Assembly (NCBI GenBank): GCA_965116335.1
Contig: OZ220677.1
Location: 1,798,001-1,862,000, forward strand
Direction of reading: 5' to 3'
Origin: G963663315 sp965116335
Lineage (GTDB): Bacteria; Pseudomonadota; Gammaproteobacteria; Arenicellales; Poriferihabitantaceae
Length of the DNA: 64,000 nt
Numbering within the stretch: the first letter of the stretch is position 1; the number at the start of each line of letters is the position of its first letter. The position numbers were made by a program, and so were the translations under genes. Positions 49,564 to 57,665 of the stretch are shown piece after piece. Under the pieces are notes generated by a model. It ran no database searches, was not told the origin of the DNA, and saw only the letters and a program-made list of their open reading frames with translations.

Positions 49564-50596
49564 TTGATAAATTCAGTTTCCACTCAATCAGCGTTCCATT
49601 CAGGGAAAGTTGATGAGATATTTTCTTGTGAACTGGCCTACCGTCTGACTTTCTCTCGTAGAAATACTCACCTCTTAAACTTACCACACGATAATGTCCA
49701 CTACAATTCAATTTATCCAGGTATCCGCGTACATCTCTTTGAAGACCATGTCCTCGGTGTATTTCTTCGCTGCTACTTCTCGATAAATCATGCGCCGTTT
49801 CAATCAATCTTGCATGATCTCCAGGTAAGATTGATTGGATTTGCTCAGCAAAATTGCGTGGTAGTGTTTTCGGTATGCCAAGTCCTTGGTCATAAACCAT
49901 GATTGTCACCTCGCGCTTGGTGGAATCATAAGATGCCGACAGCCACCAATTCTGTAGGTTTTTAAATACCTGCTTCTCGCTGTAGGCGTGATGAATGACA
50001 TTTGTCATGGCTTCTGTGATAGCACCGTAAAGATAACGTTTCTCTGGTATCTCACCAACAACAGGTTCCAAATCCTTTGTTCGTAGCAGATCAACGACCT
50101 CGCCATCAGCCCTGTTTCCGGTCTTGAATTTTATGTATCTGATATTCCTTTCTATATTGGTTGACGGCATATCAGATACTTGTAAGAGCTCGAAAAATCC
50201 CATGTCTTTCAACAAAGCTCGCACTTGAGGGTCCCACTCGCTCACATCAACCGATTGGAGATTGGCTTTTCCGGGTTGTCTATTCCAACGATCAAGCTCG
50301 GCAGCGAGTACTAAAGCTGCGGCGGGAGACAAATTGTTAATATTCTTGATATCAATATATGTTCGATCATTTCTTTTCCTTAGGCTTTGCGTGCGAATTT
50401 CACTTAGCACCCTACAAACCCCATTGAAGTTTGATCCTAATGAAAAGTTTTGTGGGCATGTGATTGTATGTGTTGGAGTATCCGTCTTCCTTATGCTTTG
50501 TTTGTTTCTCTTGTTACTCGGGCTTTTTTGGCGCTTGAATAAATTATAGGTATGCCTCTCATTCCATATTTTAGATTCTCGAGTCGGTTTTTTCAT
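49556..50596 (-). CDS. HATPase_c (GHKL) protein with N-terminal STAS-like region
   Basis: A 346-residue protein from ATG 50596 (MKKPTRESKIWNERHTY; the frame extends to 50650). The middle part (TYIDIKNINNLSPAAALVLA and LLKDMGFFELLQ) looks like a STAS-type fold. A GHKL ATPase follows with EAMTNVIHHAYSE (N box), IMVYDQGLGIPKTLP (G1 box) and IHRGHGLQRDV (G2 box). There is no histidine-phosphoacceptor domain, so it resembles anti-sigma kinases or defence-associated HATPases rather than a two-component sensor. First gene of the three-gene cassette ending at 48797. Confidence 0.8.
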   Translation of the reverse strand: MKKPTRESKIWNERHTYNLFKRQKSPSNKRNKQSIRKTDTPTHTITCPQNFSLGSNFNGVCRVLSEIRTQSLRKRNDRTYIDIKNINNLSPAAALVLAAELDRWNRQPGKANLQSVDVSEWDPQVRALLKDMGFFELLQVSDMPSTNIERNIRYIKFKTGNRADGEVVDLLRTKDLEPVVGEIPEKRYLYGAITEAMTNVIHHAYSEKQVFKNLQNWWLSASYDSTKREVTIMVYDQGLGIPKTLPRNFAEQIQSILPGDHARLIETAHDLSRSSSEEIHRGHGLQRDVRGYLDKLNCSGHYRVVSLRGEYFYERKSDGRPVHKKISHQLSLNGTLIEWKLNLSNE

Positions 50597-50668
50597 CAGA
50601 TAACTTGAGTGTCTATGAAACGGGTGTTCATAGAGGAGCACCCCCCGCAATGCCTGCCCTCGACTCGA

Positions 50669-50715
50669 TCGGGGAGGACGGTCTTAAATGCCATCCCGCA
50701 ACCGGACAACTCATT
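50669..50715. repeat. Degenerate GTAGGGG-type repeat
   Basis: GGGGAGGACGGTCTTAAATG and CCATCCCGCAACCGGAC match the 48700-48731 repeat with small changes, including the shared tail AACCGGAC...TCAT...GCTCT. It lies between the ATPase cassette and the rpoH stop. Confidence 0.65.
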
Positions 50716-50722
50716 CGCTCTC

Positions 50723-51580
50723 TCAACCCACATCAATCACGTCTTTCATGGTTTTCATGGCTTGTTTTTCTATCTGGCGGATTCTTTCTGCTGATACTCC
50801 GTACTCGTCCGCGAGGTCGTGCAGGGTGGATTTGTCGTCGCTTAGCCATCGGCGGGTGACGATGTCTTTGCTGCGCTCATCGAGTTTGGTCAGGGCTACG
50901 CCAAGCTGTTGTTGGCGTTGCTGCTGGTATTGGTTGTTTCCGATTACAACCTCGGGGTCATAACGGCTGTCTCCCAGATACTGGGCGGGTGCCAGGCAGG
51001 CGCTGTCTTCGTCCTGGTCTGCTGAGGGGTCGAAGGTTATGTCCGTGCCACTTAATCTTGATTCCATTTCCCGGACGGTGCCAGGTTCGACATCCAGATT
51101 ATCGGCAAGGTGGGTGACATCTGCGCTGTTCATCCATCCCCATTTGGAGCGGGACTTTCTCAGATTGAAGAACAGTTTGCGCTGTGCCTTGGTGGTGGCT
51201 ACCTTGACAATGCGCCAGTTGCGAAGCACATAGTCGTATATTTCGGCCCGTATCCAGTGTACTGCGAATGAAACGAGCCGAACGTCACGGGTCGGGTCGA
51301 AGCGTTTGACGGCTTTCATCAGTCCGATGCTTCCTTCCTGAATCAGGTCAGGCAGTGGCAGGCCGTAGCCCATGAATCCCCGCGCCACCTTGACCACATA
51401 GCGAAGATGGGACAATACCAGTTCGCGCGCAGCCTCAAGGTCGCCGTCATCCTGATAACGCATGGCCAGGTCGTACTCCTGTTCGGCAGTCAAAACCGGA
51501 GCGGCGTTGACCGCCTGCATATAGGTTGCCAGGCTGCTGTTGGGGGAAAGCGGTATCAGACCGGGTAAATTTTGTGTCAT
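50723..51580 (-). CDS. rpoH: RNA polymerase sigma-32 (heat-shock) factor
   Basis: A 285-residue sigma-70-family factor of the RpoH group. Region 2 is YVVKVARGFMGYGLPLPDLI with QEGSIGLMKAVKRFDP and FAVHWIRAEIYDYVLRNWRI. The RpoH box follows as AQRKLFFNLRKS, which separates it from other sigma factors. Region 4 ends VSAERIRQIEKQAMKTMKDV. It directs transcription of heat-shock genes such as hslVU nearby. A perfect CIRCE element lies 37 bp before its start over the likely promoter. The usual ftsYEX genes next to rpoH are not here. Confidence 0.97.
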   Translation of the reverse strand: MTQNLPGLIPLSPNSSLATYMQAVNAAPVLTAEQEYDLAMRYQDDGDLEAARELVLSHLRYVVKVARGFMGYGLPLPDLIQEGSIGLMKAVKRFDPTRDVRLVSFAVHWIRAEIYDYVLRNWRIVKVATTKAQRKLFFNLRKSRSKWGWMNSADVTHLADNLDVEPGTVREMESRLSGTDITFDPSADQDEDSACLAPAQYLGDSRYDPEVVIGNNQYQQQRQQQLGVALTKLDERSKDIVTRRWLSDDKSTLHDLADEYGVSAERIRQIEKQAMKTMKDVIDVG

Positions 51581-51613
51581 CGAATCAGAGGAATCAGATT
51601 TTGGTTATCACGT

Positions 51614-51643
51614 ATTTTAGCACTCAAAGGGTTAGAGTGCTAA
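51614..51643 (-). promoter_or_regulatory. CIRCE operator (HrcA site) over the rpoH promoter
   Basis: TTAGCACTC-N9-GAGTGCTAA (51617-51643) is a perfect CIRCE inverted repeat. On the minus strand TTAGCA (51638-51643), an 18-base spacer and TAAAAT (51614-51619, five of six consensus) form a promoter covered by it. The other neighbour, plsC, reads the same way and ends at 51674, so only rpoH lies downstream. HrcA repression of rpoH relieved by heat is the inferred outcome. Confidence 0.88.
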
Positions 51644-51673
51644 TAATTTTTAAAGTTCCGCGGCATGACTCAA

Positions 51674-52420
51674 TTATTCCCCTTGTCCTGCGCTGACTTG
51701 TCTATCCTCAACCCATGCCCGTACCTGAGCTTCTGCATCCCTGGCGAGTGGGTCGCGTGATTCATCCGGTGCCAATAACTCAAAAACCCGGACATGGGCG
51801 CGTATTCTGCCCAGGCAGACGGTCTGCCACAGACTTTGCAGGAAGGTCATGTTTCTCGTATAACTGACTTCGGGAATCAGCTTGCCGTCCTTACCAGAGT
51901 AGCGCAGGGCGACTGGCTGCACACGGGCATTGCTGTCAATTGCGGATTGCATCAGACGGGGATGAAACCGATTGACGGAACGCCCGTCTGTAGTCGTGCC
52001 TTCGGGGAAAATCAGAACCGCCTGATTGTTTGTTAGTGACTCCGAGAGCCGAGCTTTCGCATCGCTGGCTCCCCGCCCTCTGTCGATGAACAGCGTTCCT
52101 GCCGTTTTTATAATGAATCCCAGTATCGGCCAGCTTGCTATCTCGCCTTTTGCCAGGAATACAACCGGCATCCTTGACCCGATCACTGAAATATCCAGCC
52201 AGGAGACATGATTGGATACTACCAACACGCCCGGAGCAGGGGTAGCACCACTGAATTCACACTGAACCCCCACGGACCACAACACTCCCTTGTGCCAGAG
52301 CCGGGTGATTTTCTGGTACAACCCGTGAGTCAGGAAAACCGACAGGATGCTACAGAACCACCCTGCACAAACCAGCAGGCAAAGCAGGAAGACTTTTGTG
52401 CCGCCAGCAATTCTACTCAC
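51674..52420 (-). CDS. plsC: 1-acyl-sn-glycerol-3-phosphate acyltransferase (PlsC-like)
   Basis: A 248-residue inner-membrane acyltransferase of phospholipid synthesis. Motifs: VVSNHVSWLDISVIGSRMP (HxxxxD), AGTLFIDRGRG, LIFPEGTTTDGRSVNRFHPR (EGT) and RVQPVALRYSG. An N-terminal hydrophobic segment (KVFLLCLLVCAGWFCSILSV) anchors it. OlsA-type lyso-ornithine acylation is an alternative activity. It starts one base before the hslU stop, in line with hslVU. Confidence 0.92.
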   Translation of the reverse strand: MSRIAGGTKVFLLCLLVCAGWFCSILSVFLTHGLYQKITRLWHKGVLWSVGVQCEFSGATPAPGVLVVSNHVSWLDISVIGSRMPVVFLAKGEIASWPILGFIIKTAGTLFIDRGRGASDAKARLSESLTNNQAVLIFPEGTTTDGRSVNRFHPRLMQSAIDSNARVQPVALRYSGKDGKLIPEVSYTRNMTFLQSLWQTVCLGRIRAHVRVFELLAPDESRDPLARDAEAQVRAWVEDRQVSAGQGE

Positions 52421-52421
52421 A

Positions 52422-53744
52422 TCAAAGTATGTATCGCGACAGGTCCTGATCGTCTGCCAGATCCTGCAGATGCTGGTCTACATAGTCAACATCAATACAG
52501 ACGCTTTGACCGGACTTGTCGGCTGCTTCGAATGAGACAGTTTCCAGCAGGCGTTCCATTACGGTATGCAGTCTGCGGGCACCGATGTTTTCGGTTTGCT
52601 CGTTTACCTGCCAGGCGACTTCGGCAATTCGCTCAATGCCTCGTTCCGTAAATTCCAGTTGCAGTCCTTCGGTAGCCATTAACGCCTGGTATTGTTCGGT
52701 CAATGAGGCATCCGGCTCGGTCAGTATTCGCACGAAGTCACTGCTGTTGAGTGCCTTCAATTCGACCCGGATCGGGAGACGTCCCTGTAATTCAGGAATC
52801 AGGTCTGATGGTTTGGACAGCTGGAACGCGCCGGATGCGATGAACAGGATATGGTCGGTTTTCACCATTCCGTACTTGGTTGACACGGTCGAGCCTTCGA
52901 CCAGAGGCAGCAGGTCCCGTTGTACTCCTTCTCTGGAGGCATCCACGCCGCCGTGCGTTGCGCTGGAACGGTTGACGATTTTGTCGATCTCATCCAGAAA
53001 AACGATGCCGTTCTGCTCGACCTTGTCCAACGCCTGCAAGCGGACTTCTTCTTCGTTGATCAGTTTTGCTACTTCTTCTTCCGTAAGCAGCCGCAATGCT
53101 TCCGCTACGGGAACTTTCCGGGTGGTTTTTTTCTGCCCGCTCATGTTCTGGAACAGCCCCTGGAGTTGGTTGGTCATTTCTTCCATGCCGGGAGGTGCCA
53201 TGATTTCTACACCAATCGAGGTATTGCTGACCTCGATTTCTATTTCCTTGTGATCCAGCTTGCCTTCGCGCAGCATCTTGCGGAATTTCTGACGGGCGGC
53301 GCCTTCGTCATTCACCGGTTCGCCGCGGGCGGGTGGCAACAGTATATCCAGCACAATTTCTTCTGCCATATCCTCGGACTTGTTCCTGACTTTTTCCATG
53401 GCCTGTTCGCGGGTCATTTTCAGGGACATGTCCATCAGGTCACGGATAATCGAGTCGACTTCCCTGCCGACATATCCCACTTCGGTGAATTTGGTCGCTT
53501 CGACTTTGATGAATGGCGCATTGGCCAGTTTAGCCAGTCGTCGGGCGATTTCGGTCTTGCCTACTCCGGTGGGGCCGATCATCAGGATGTTTTTCGGCGT
53601 GATTTCTCCCCGCAGCTCCGGGTTGACCTGCATTCTTCTCCAGCGATTTCTCAGCGCAATCGCAACCGAACGCTTGGCCGCATTTTGGGCAATGATATGC
53701 TTGTCCAGTTCTTCGACAATTTCTCTGGGGGTCATTTCAGTCAT
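52422..53744 (-). CDS. hslU: HslU, ATPase subunit of the HslVU protease
   Basis: A 440-residue AAA+ unfoldase. Starts MTEMTPREIVEELDKHIIAQ; Walker A is MIGPTGVGKTEIARRLAK, Walker B GIVFLDEIDKIVNRS, with the substrate-pore motif near GYVGREVDSIIRDL and the I domain between. Sensor residues lie in ILFIASGAFQLSKPSDLIPE with the arginine finger region LQGRLPIRVELKAL. The C-terminus LSRYIL inserts into HslV. Part of hslV-hslU; 27 bp after hslV. Confidence 0.98.
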   Translation of the reverse strand: MTEMTPREIVEELDKHIIAQNAAKRSVAIALRNRWRRMQVNPELRGEITPKNILMIGPTGVGKTEIARRLAKLANAPFIKVEATKFTEVGYVGREVDSIIRDLMDMSLKMTREQAMEKVRNKSEDMAEEIVLDILLPPARGEPVNDEGAARQKFRKMLREGKLDHKEIEIEVSNTSIGVEIMAPPGMEEMTNQLQGLFQNMSGQKKTTRKVPVAEALRLLTEEEVAKLINEEEVRLQALDKVEQNGIVFLDEIDKIVNRSSATHGGVDASREGVQRDLLPLVEGSTVSTKYGMVKTDHILFIASGAFQLSKPSDLIPELQGRLPIRVELKALNSSDFVRILTEPDASLTEQYQALMATEGLQLEFTERGIERIAEVAWQVNEQTENIGARRLHTVMERLLETVSFEAADKSGQSVCIDVDYVDQHLQDLADDQDLSRYIL

Positions 53745-53771
53745 GTTAGCTTCCGAAGGTGGAACGTGTGG

Positions 53772-54311
53772 TTAATAATCAAGGGTTTCAATGGTCAGGT
53801 GGTCATTGGTATAGATGCAGATCCGTCCTGCAATTCCTAAACTTTTCTCAACGATCTCGCGGGCAGACAGATCTGAGTTTTCGATCAGGGCGAGCGCTGC
53901 CGACTTGGCGAAGTCACCACCGGAGCCGATCGCCATGACACCCTGCTCGGGCTCGATCACATCTCCGTTGCCCGAAATGATCAGCGATGCCTCACTGTTC
54001 GCTACTGTCAGCAAGGCTTCCAGTCTTCGCAACATACGGTCGGTACGCCAGTCTTTAGCCAGTTCTACCGCAGCCCGTACCAGTTGACCCTGATGCTTTT
54101 CCAGCTTCCCTTCAAACCGCTCGAACAGGGTAAATGCGTCCGCAGTTCCACCGGCAAAACCTGCCAGTACTTGTTTGTTGTACAGGCGTCGTACCTTGCG
54201 TGCATTGCTTTTCATCATTGTGTTGCCGATCGAAACCTGGCCGTCACCACCAATCACGACCTGATTATCGGTTCGCACAGACAGGATGGTTGTGCCTCTG
54301 AATTGCTTCAT
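53772..54311 (-). CDS. hslV: HslV, peptidase subunit of the HslVU protease
   Basis: A 179-residue proteasome-like peptidase. The active Thr should be the first residue after cleavage of MKQFRG, leaving TTILSVRTDNQVVIGGDGQV. Other marks: NTMMKSNARKVRRLYNKQVL, AGFAGGTADAFTLFERFEGK and ELAKDWRTDRMLRRLEALL. A GGAGTGATCAA stretch gives the ribosome-binding site. No clear sigma-32 promoter was found upstream. Confidence 0.98.
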   Translation of the reverse strand: MKQFRGTTILSVRTDNQVVIGGDGQVSIGNTMMKSNARKVRRLYNKQVLAGFAGGTADAFTLFERFEGKLEKHQGQLVRAAVELAKDWRTDRMLRRLEALLTVANSEASLIISGNGDVIEPEQGVMAIGSGGDFAKSAALALIENSDLSAREIVEKSLGIAGRICIYTNDHLTIETLDY

Positions 54312-54360
54312 TTGATCACTCCGGGATAAACGAGTCTCTGCTATACAAGAGACGGATATT

Positions 54361-54816
54361 TTACTTGACCAGTTTCAGATGAGGCGATGAATCCGGTTTT
54401 TTATTCGACGTGCGTTTCGCCGGTCCGCGCCGGTCTGTGGGAGGCGAGGCGCTATTTTCCTCGAACACGATTCCAACTCCGTTTTCCCTGGCATAGATCG
54501 CCAGGATGGCGGATACGGGCACACAAATCTCGAACGGCTTCCCGGAAAACCGCGCCGAACACATCAGGAACTCGTTGCCAAGCTCAAGCGCTTTCACTGA
54601 TTGTGGGTGAATAGTCAATATAATTTGATTTTCCCGGACATATTCCGTCGGCACAATAACATCTTTGATCCCGGTGTTTACCCGTACTTGCGGTGTCAGT
54701 CCGTTGTCAATCGTCCACTCGTAGATTGCGCGAATCAGGTAGGGTTTGGTGGAACCGGGAAGAGCGGACCGGCGATTGCCGGAACCGCCGCCTTTACCTT
54801 TGTCTGGAGCTCCCAT
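54361..54816 (-). CDS. sspB: SspB, ClpXP adaptor
   Basis: A 151-residue adaptor that brings ssrA-tagged proteins to ClpXP. The substrate-binding domain reads KPYLIRAIYEWTIDNGLTPQ, VNTGIKDVIVPTEYVRENQI and LMCSARFSGKPFEICVPVSA, followed by VLAIYARENGVGIVF-like ending. A flexible linker leads to the terminal PHLKLVK, the ClpX-docking motif. It follows sspA by 11 bp. Confidence 0.95.
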   Translation of the reverse strand: MGAPDKGKGGGSGNRRSALPGSTKPYLIRAIYEWTIDNGLTPQVRVNTGIKDVIVPTEYVRENQIILTIHPQSVKALELGNEFLMCSARFSGKPFEICVPVSAILAIYARENGVGIVFEENSASPPTDRRGPAKRTSNKKPDSSPHLKLVK

Positions 54817-54827
54817 CAGGGGTTGAT

Positions 54828-55475
54828 TCAGGCGATCTGATGCAGGTTTAATTCGTAGTCGCTAAGGCTTGCCCTGAATGCAGGTCGTTCGAAAAGCAAT
54901 TCTCCGTACTTGATCATGGGCGTGGCCTGCTTTGGCAGGGTTATGCCAAGGGCGGGAATGCGCCACAGCAAAGGCGCGAAATAAGCGTCGATCAAGGTGT
55001 AGTCCGCGCCCAGAAAAAAGGAGTTTTCAGCAAAAATCGGAGACAGGGAAATCAACCCGTCGTGCAGACTCTTTTTCAGGTCAGAAGGAGGAGGTTCAGG
55101 GGTGGGCATTTCTCCCAGGGCGTAAATTGGATTCAACCAGTCGCGCGTCAGGCGCCAGACCATAAGGCGGGTTTTGGCCCGCAGCATGGGGTCAACCGGC
55201 ATCAGGGGAGGATGGGGAAAACGTTCGTCCAGATACTCGACGATGACCCCCATGCCGTAGAGCGCCACATCGCGGTCAACCAGAGTCGGTGTTTCGCCAT
55301 AAGGATTGTGCTGCCCTATGCGGTCGGGATCATCGTCTGGTGAAACGTATTCAATCGCACAGTCGATGTCTTTTTCGATCAGAATGATGCGACAGCAATG
55401 GCTGAAAATGTCAAACTGGCTCGACAGCAATGTCATCGCAGGGTGTCGGTCTGCATGCAGTCCCGTAGTCATCAT
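54828..55475 (-). CDS. sspA: SspA, stringent starvation protein A
   Basis: A 215-residue glutathione-S-transferase-fold protein that binds RNA polymerase during stress. Seen: FDIFSHCCRIILIEKDIDCA, IGQHNPYGETPTLVDRDVAL, YGMGVIVEYLDERFPHPPLM and the GST C-domain DYTLIDAYFAPLLWRI. The ATG at 55475 is used; the frame reaches 55511 inside petC, and ATG 55436 (MTLLSSQFDIF) is a shorter option. The conserved petABC-sspA-sspB order is kept. Confidence 0.93.
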   Translation of the reverse strand: MMTTGLHADRHPAMTLLSSQFDIFSHCCRIILIEKDIDCAIEYVSPDDDPDRIGQHNPYGETPTLVDRDVALYGMGVIVEYLDERFPHPPLMPVDPMLRAKTRLMVWRLTRDWLNPIYALGEMPTPEPPPSDLKKSLHDGLISLSPIFAENSFFLGADYTLIDAYFAPLLWRIPALGITLPKQATPMIKYGELLFERPAFRASLSDYELNLHQIA

Positions 55476-55479
55476 GGAA

Positions 55480-56250
55480 TCAGCTTGAATCCGGTTCTTC
55501 CCGGCGGACATCCCGCCAGTATTCCTTTTTCAGGAAGAATGCAAGCGTACCCAGCGCGGCCAGAAACAGCATCACCCAGACACCATAACCAATCCGCACC
55601 ATGCGGGCGGGTTCTGCCATGTAATACAGGAAATTGGTCAGGTCGCGCATCGCGTGATCATACTCTTCAACGCTCATTTTCCCCGGACTGCTTATCTCCA
55701 GCTTGACCGCTTCCTGTGCATTGCCATGGCTATCGGTTTCGCTGGTTTTGCTGGCGTGCTGTATTCCCTGCAATTCGTACAGGGCATGGGGCATGGCAAC
55801 CTGCGGAAACACCAGATTGTTCCAGCCGCTGGCCGTGGATTCATCCCGGTAAAAAGTACGAAGGTAGGTATACAGCCAGTCCGGGTCTCTCAGCTTGCCG
55901 ATTAAGGACAAATCCGGGGGCGCGACTCCAAACCATTCCTCACCCTGTTGCGCGGTCATGGTCGTGGTCATGCTGTCAGTAATTTTTCCGCCCGTGAAAA
56001 TCATTTGAGACTTGACCAGATCCTCGGGAATCTCCAGATCCGCAGCCATCCGGTTATAGCGCATATATTTCGCGCTGTGACAGGACATACAGTAGTTTAC
56101 AAACAGTTTGGCTCCGTTTTGCAACGAAACCTTATCTCGTAATGATACTTCGACCCGGTCCAGGGCCGCGCCTCCGCTGGCCGCAAAACCGGCCATTGAG
56201 TTGATCGCCAAAGTCAGTGCCAGAGCCAGGGTCAGAAACCGTTTTTTCAT
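55480..56250 (-). CDS. petC: Cytochrome c1 of the bc1 complex
   Basis: A 256-residue heme protein. Signal peptide MKKRFLTLALALTLAINSMA, heme motif VNYCMSCHSAKYMRYNRMA (CxxCH), the axial Met in the PQVAMPHALYELQG region, and a C-terminal membrane anchor GVWVMLFLAALGTLAFFLKK. It passes electrons from the Rieske protein to cytochrome c. The ATG overlaps the petB stop. Confidence 0.97.
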   Translation of the reverse strand: MKKRFLTLALALTLAINSMAGFAASGGAALDRVEVSLRDKVSLQNGAKLFVNYCMSCHSAKYMRYNRMAADLEIPEDLVKSQMIFTGGKITDSMTTTMTAQQGEEWFGVAPPDLSLIGKLRDPDWLYTYLRTFYRDESTASGWNNLVFPQVAMPHALYELQGIQHASKTSETDSHGNAQEAVKLEISSPGKMSVEEYDHAMRDLTNFLYYMAEPARMVRIGYGVWVMLFLAALGTLAFFLKKEYWRDVRREEPDSS

Positions 56251-57665
56251 CAGCTAATCCTCTCCGGAACAGGTTTGACTTTTTCCGGGCTTATAAAAGC
56301 GGGCCGGATACCCAGTATGAAAAGTATGGCAATGGATAGAATCGTATAAACCAGTTTCAGGCCTGTGCCCGGACCTGCGCTCCAGCCAAACCACCAGTAG
56401 AAAAGTGTCCCGGCAAACAGGGCTGCCGCTATCCAGAACAGAAGTTTGCTGATTGCGGTCAACTCTTGACCGGCGGCGCTGAAACTCGGGTACAGCAGAA
56501 AATAGGCGAAGTAAATCAGAGTGAAAAACTGCGCCATGATGGTCAGGTCTGTGGTCGGCGCCTGGGTTCCCAGCCATCCCAGAACCAGAAAGGTCACCAC
56601 AAAAAGCGCCAATGAAAACCGGGTGGTCAGACCTTTGTAGCGTATGGATTTGACCGGACTTTTGTCCAGCCACGGCAGGAAGAAGAACACGGCGACGGAA
56701 GCGAACATCACCAGTACTCCCCAGACCTGGGTGCCGGCAAAACTGGGTATTGCCCGCAGAATCGCGTAGTAAGGCGTGAAGTACCATACCGGCGCGATAT
56801 GTTCCGGGGTTTTCAATGGATTGGCCGGTTCATAATTGGGCTGCTCCAGGAAATACCCGCCCATTTCCGGCATGAAAAACACAATGGCGAAGAAAAAGGC
56901 CAGGAACACAACAGTTACCAGAGTATCCTTGACCGTATAGTACGGATGGAAGGGGACGCCGTCGGTGGGTGCATCCTTGCTCCATCTATTGCCTTTCGGG
57001 CCTTTCTTGATCTCGATGCCGTCCGGGTTGTTTGATCCGACTTTATGCACGGAAACGATATGCAGGAATACCAGCCCGACCAGAATGAATGGAATCAGGT
57101 AGTGAAGCGCATAAAAACGATTCAGGGTAATGTCTGAAATCACGTAATCCCCGCGAATCCATTCCGACAATGTCGGCCCAATCCAGGGCAGGGTCTCGAA
57201 CAGATTCACGATAACCTGGGCACCCCAGTAAGACATCTGTCCCCAGGGCAACAGATAACCGAAAAAGGCAGTCGCCATCATCGCCAGGTAAATCACCATA
57301 CCGAAAATCCAGACCAGCTCGCGGGGATTGCGGTACGAGCCGTACAGCAGTCCGCGAAACATGTGCAGATAGATTACGATGAAAAACATTGACGAGCCGG
57401 TGGAGTGCATATAACGCACGAACCAGCCGCCCCAGACATCGCGCATGATGTATTCGACGGAATCAAAGGCGAGACTGGCATCCGGCTTGTAGTTCATCGC
57501 CAGCAATATCCCGGTCACGATTTGCAGGACCAGTACTACTATCGCCAGGCCGCCGAAGAAATACCAGAAATTGAAATTCTTTGGCGCGAAGTATTCGGTC
57601 ATGTGTTCTTGCATGGCCTTGCGCGCCGGGAATCGGTCGTCCAGCCAATTGATCAGGAATTGCAT
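56250..57665 (-). CDS. petB: Cytochrome b of the bc1 complex
   Basis: A 471-residue membrane protein with eight or more helices. Heme ligands lie in WFVRYMHSTGSSMFFIVIYL with HMFRGLLYGSYRNP and in FYALHYLIPFILVGLVFLHI with VSVHKVGSNNP. The quinol-site motif is PEHIAPVWYFTPYYAILRAI (a PEW-type motif here written PVW). Slightly longer than mitochondrial cytochrome b. Overlaps petA and petC. Confidence 0.97.
   Translation of the reverse strand: MQFLINWLDDRFPARKAMQEHMTEYFAPKNFNFWYFFGGLAIVVLVLQIVTGILLAMNYKPDASLAFDSVEYIMRDVWGGWFVRYMHSTGSSMFFIVIYLHMFRGLLYGSYRNPRELVWIFGMVIYLAMMATAFFGYLLPWGQMSYWGAQVIVNLFETLPWIGPTLSEWIRGDYVISDITLNRFYALHYLIPFILVGLVFLHIVSVHKVGSNNPDGIEIKKGPKGNRWSKDAPTDGVPFHPYYTVKDTLVTVVFLAFFFAIVFFMPEMGGYFLEQPNYEPANPLKTPEHIAPVWYFTPYYAILRAIPSFAGTQVWGVLVMFASVAVFFFLPWLDKSPVKSIRYKGLTTRFSLALFVVTFLVLGWLGTQAPTTDLTIMAQFFTLIYFAYFLLYPSFSAAGQELTAISKLLFWIAAALFAGTLFYWWFGWSAGPGTGLKLVYTILSIAILFILGIRPAFISPEKVKPVPERIS

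Noticed and set aside
54312..54360. Possible sigma-32 promoter before hslV
   Set aside because: CTTGTA is followed by a CCC stretch 18 bases later, too far for the sigma-32 spacing, and the -10 is poor.
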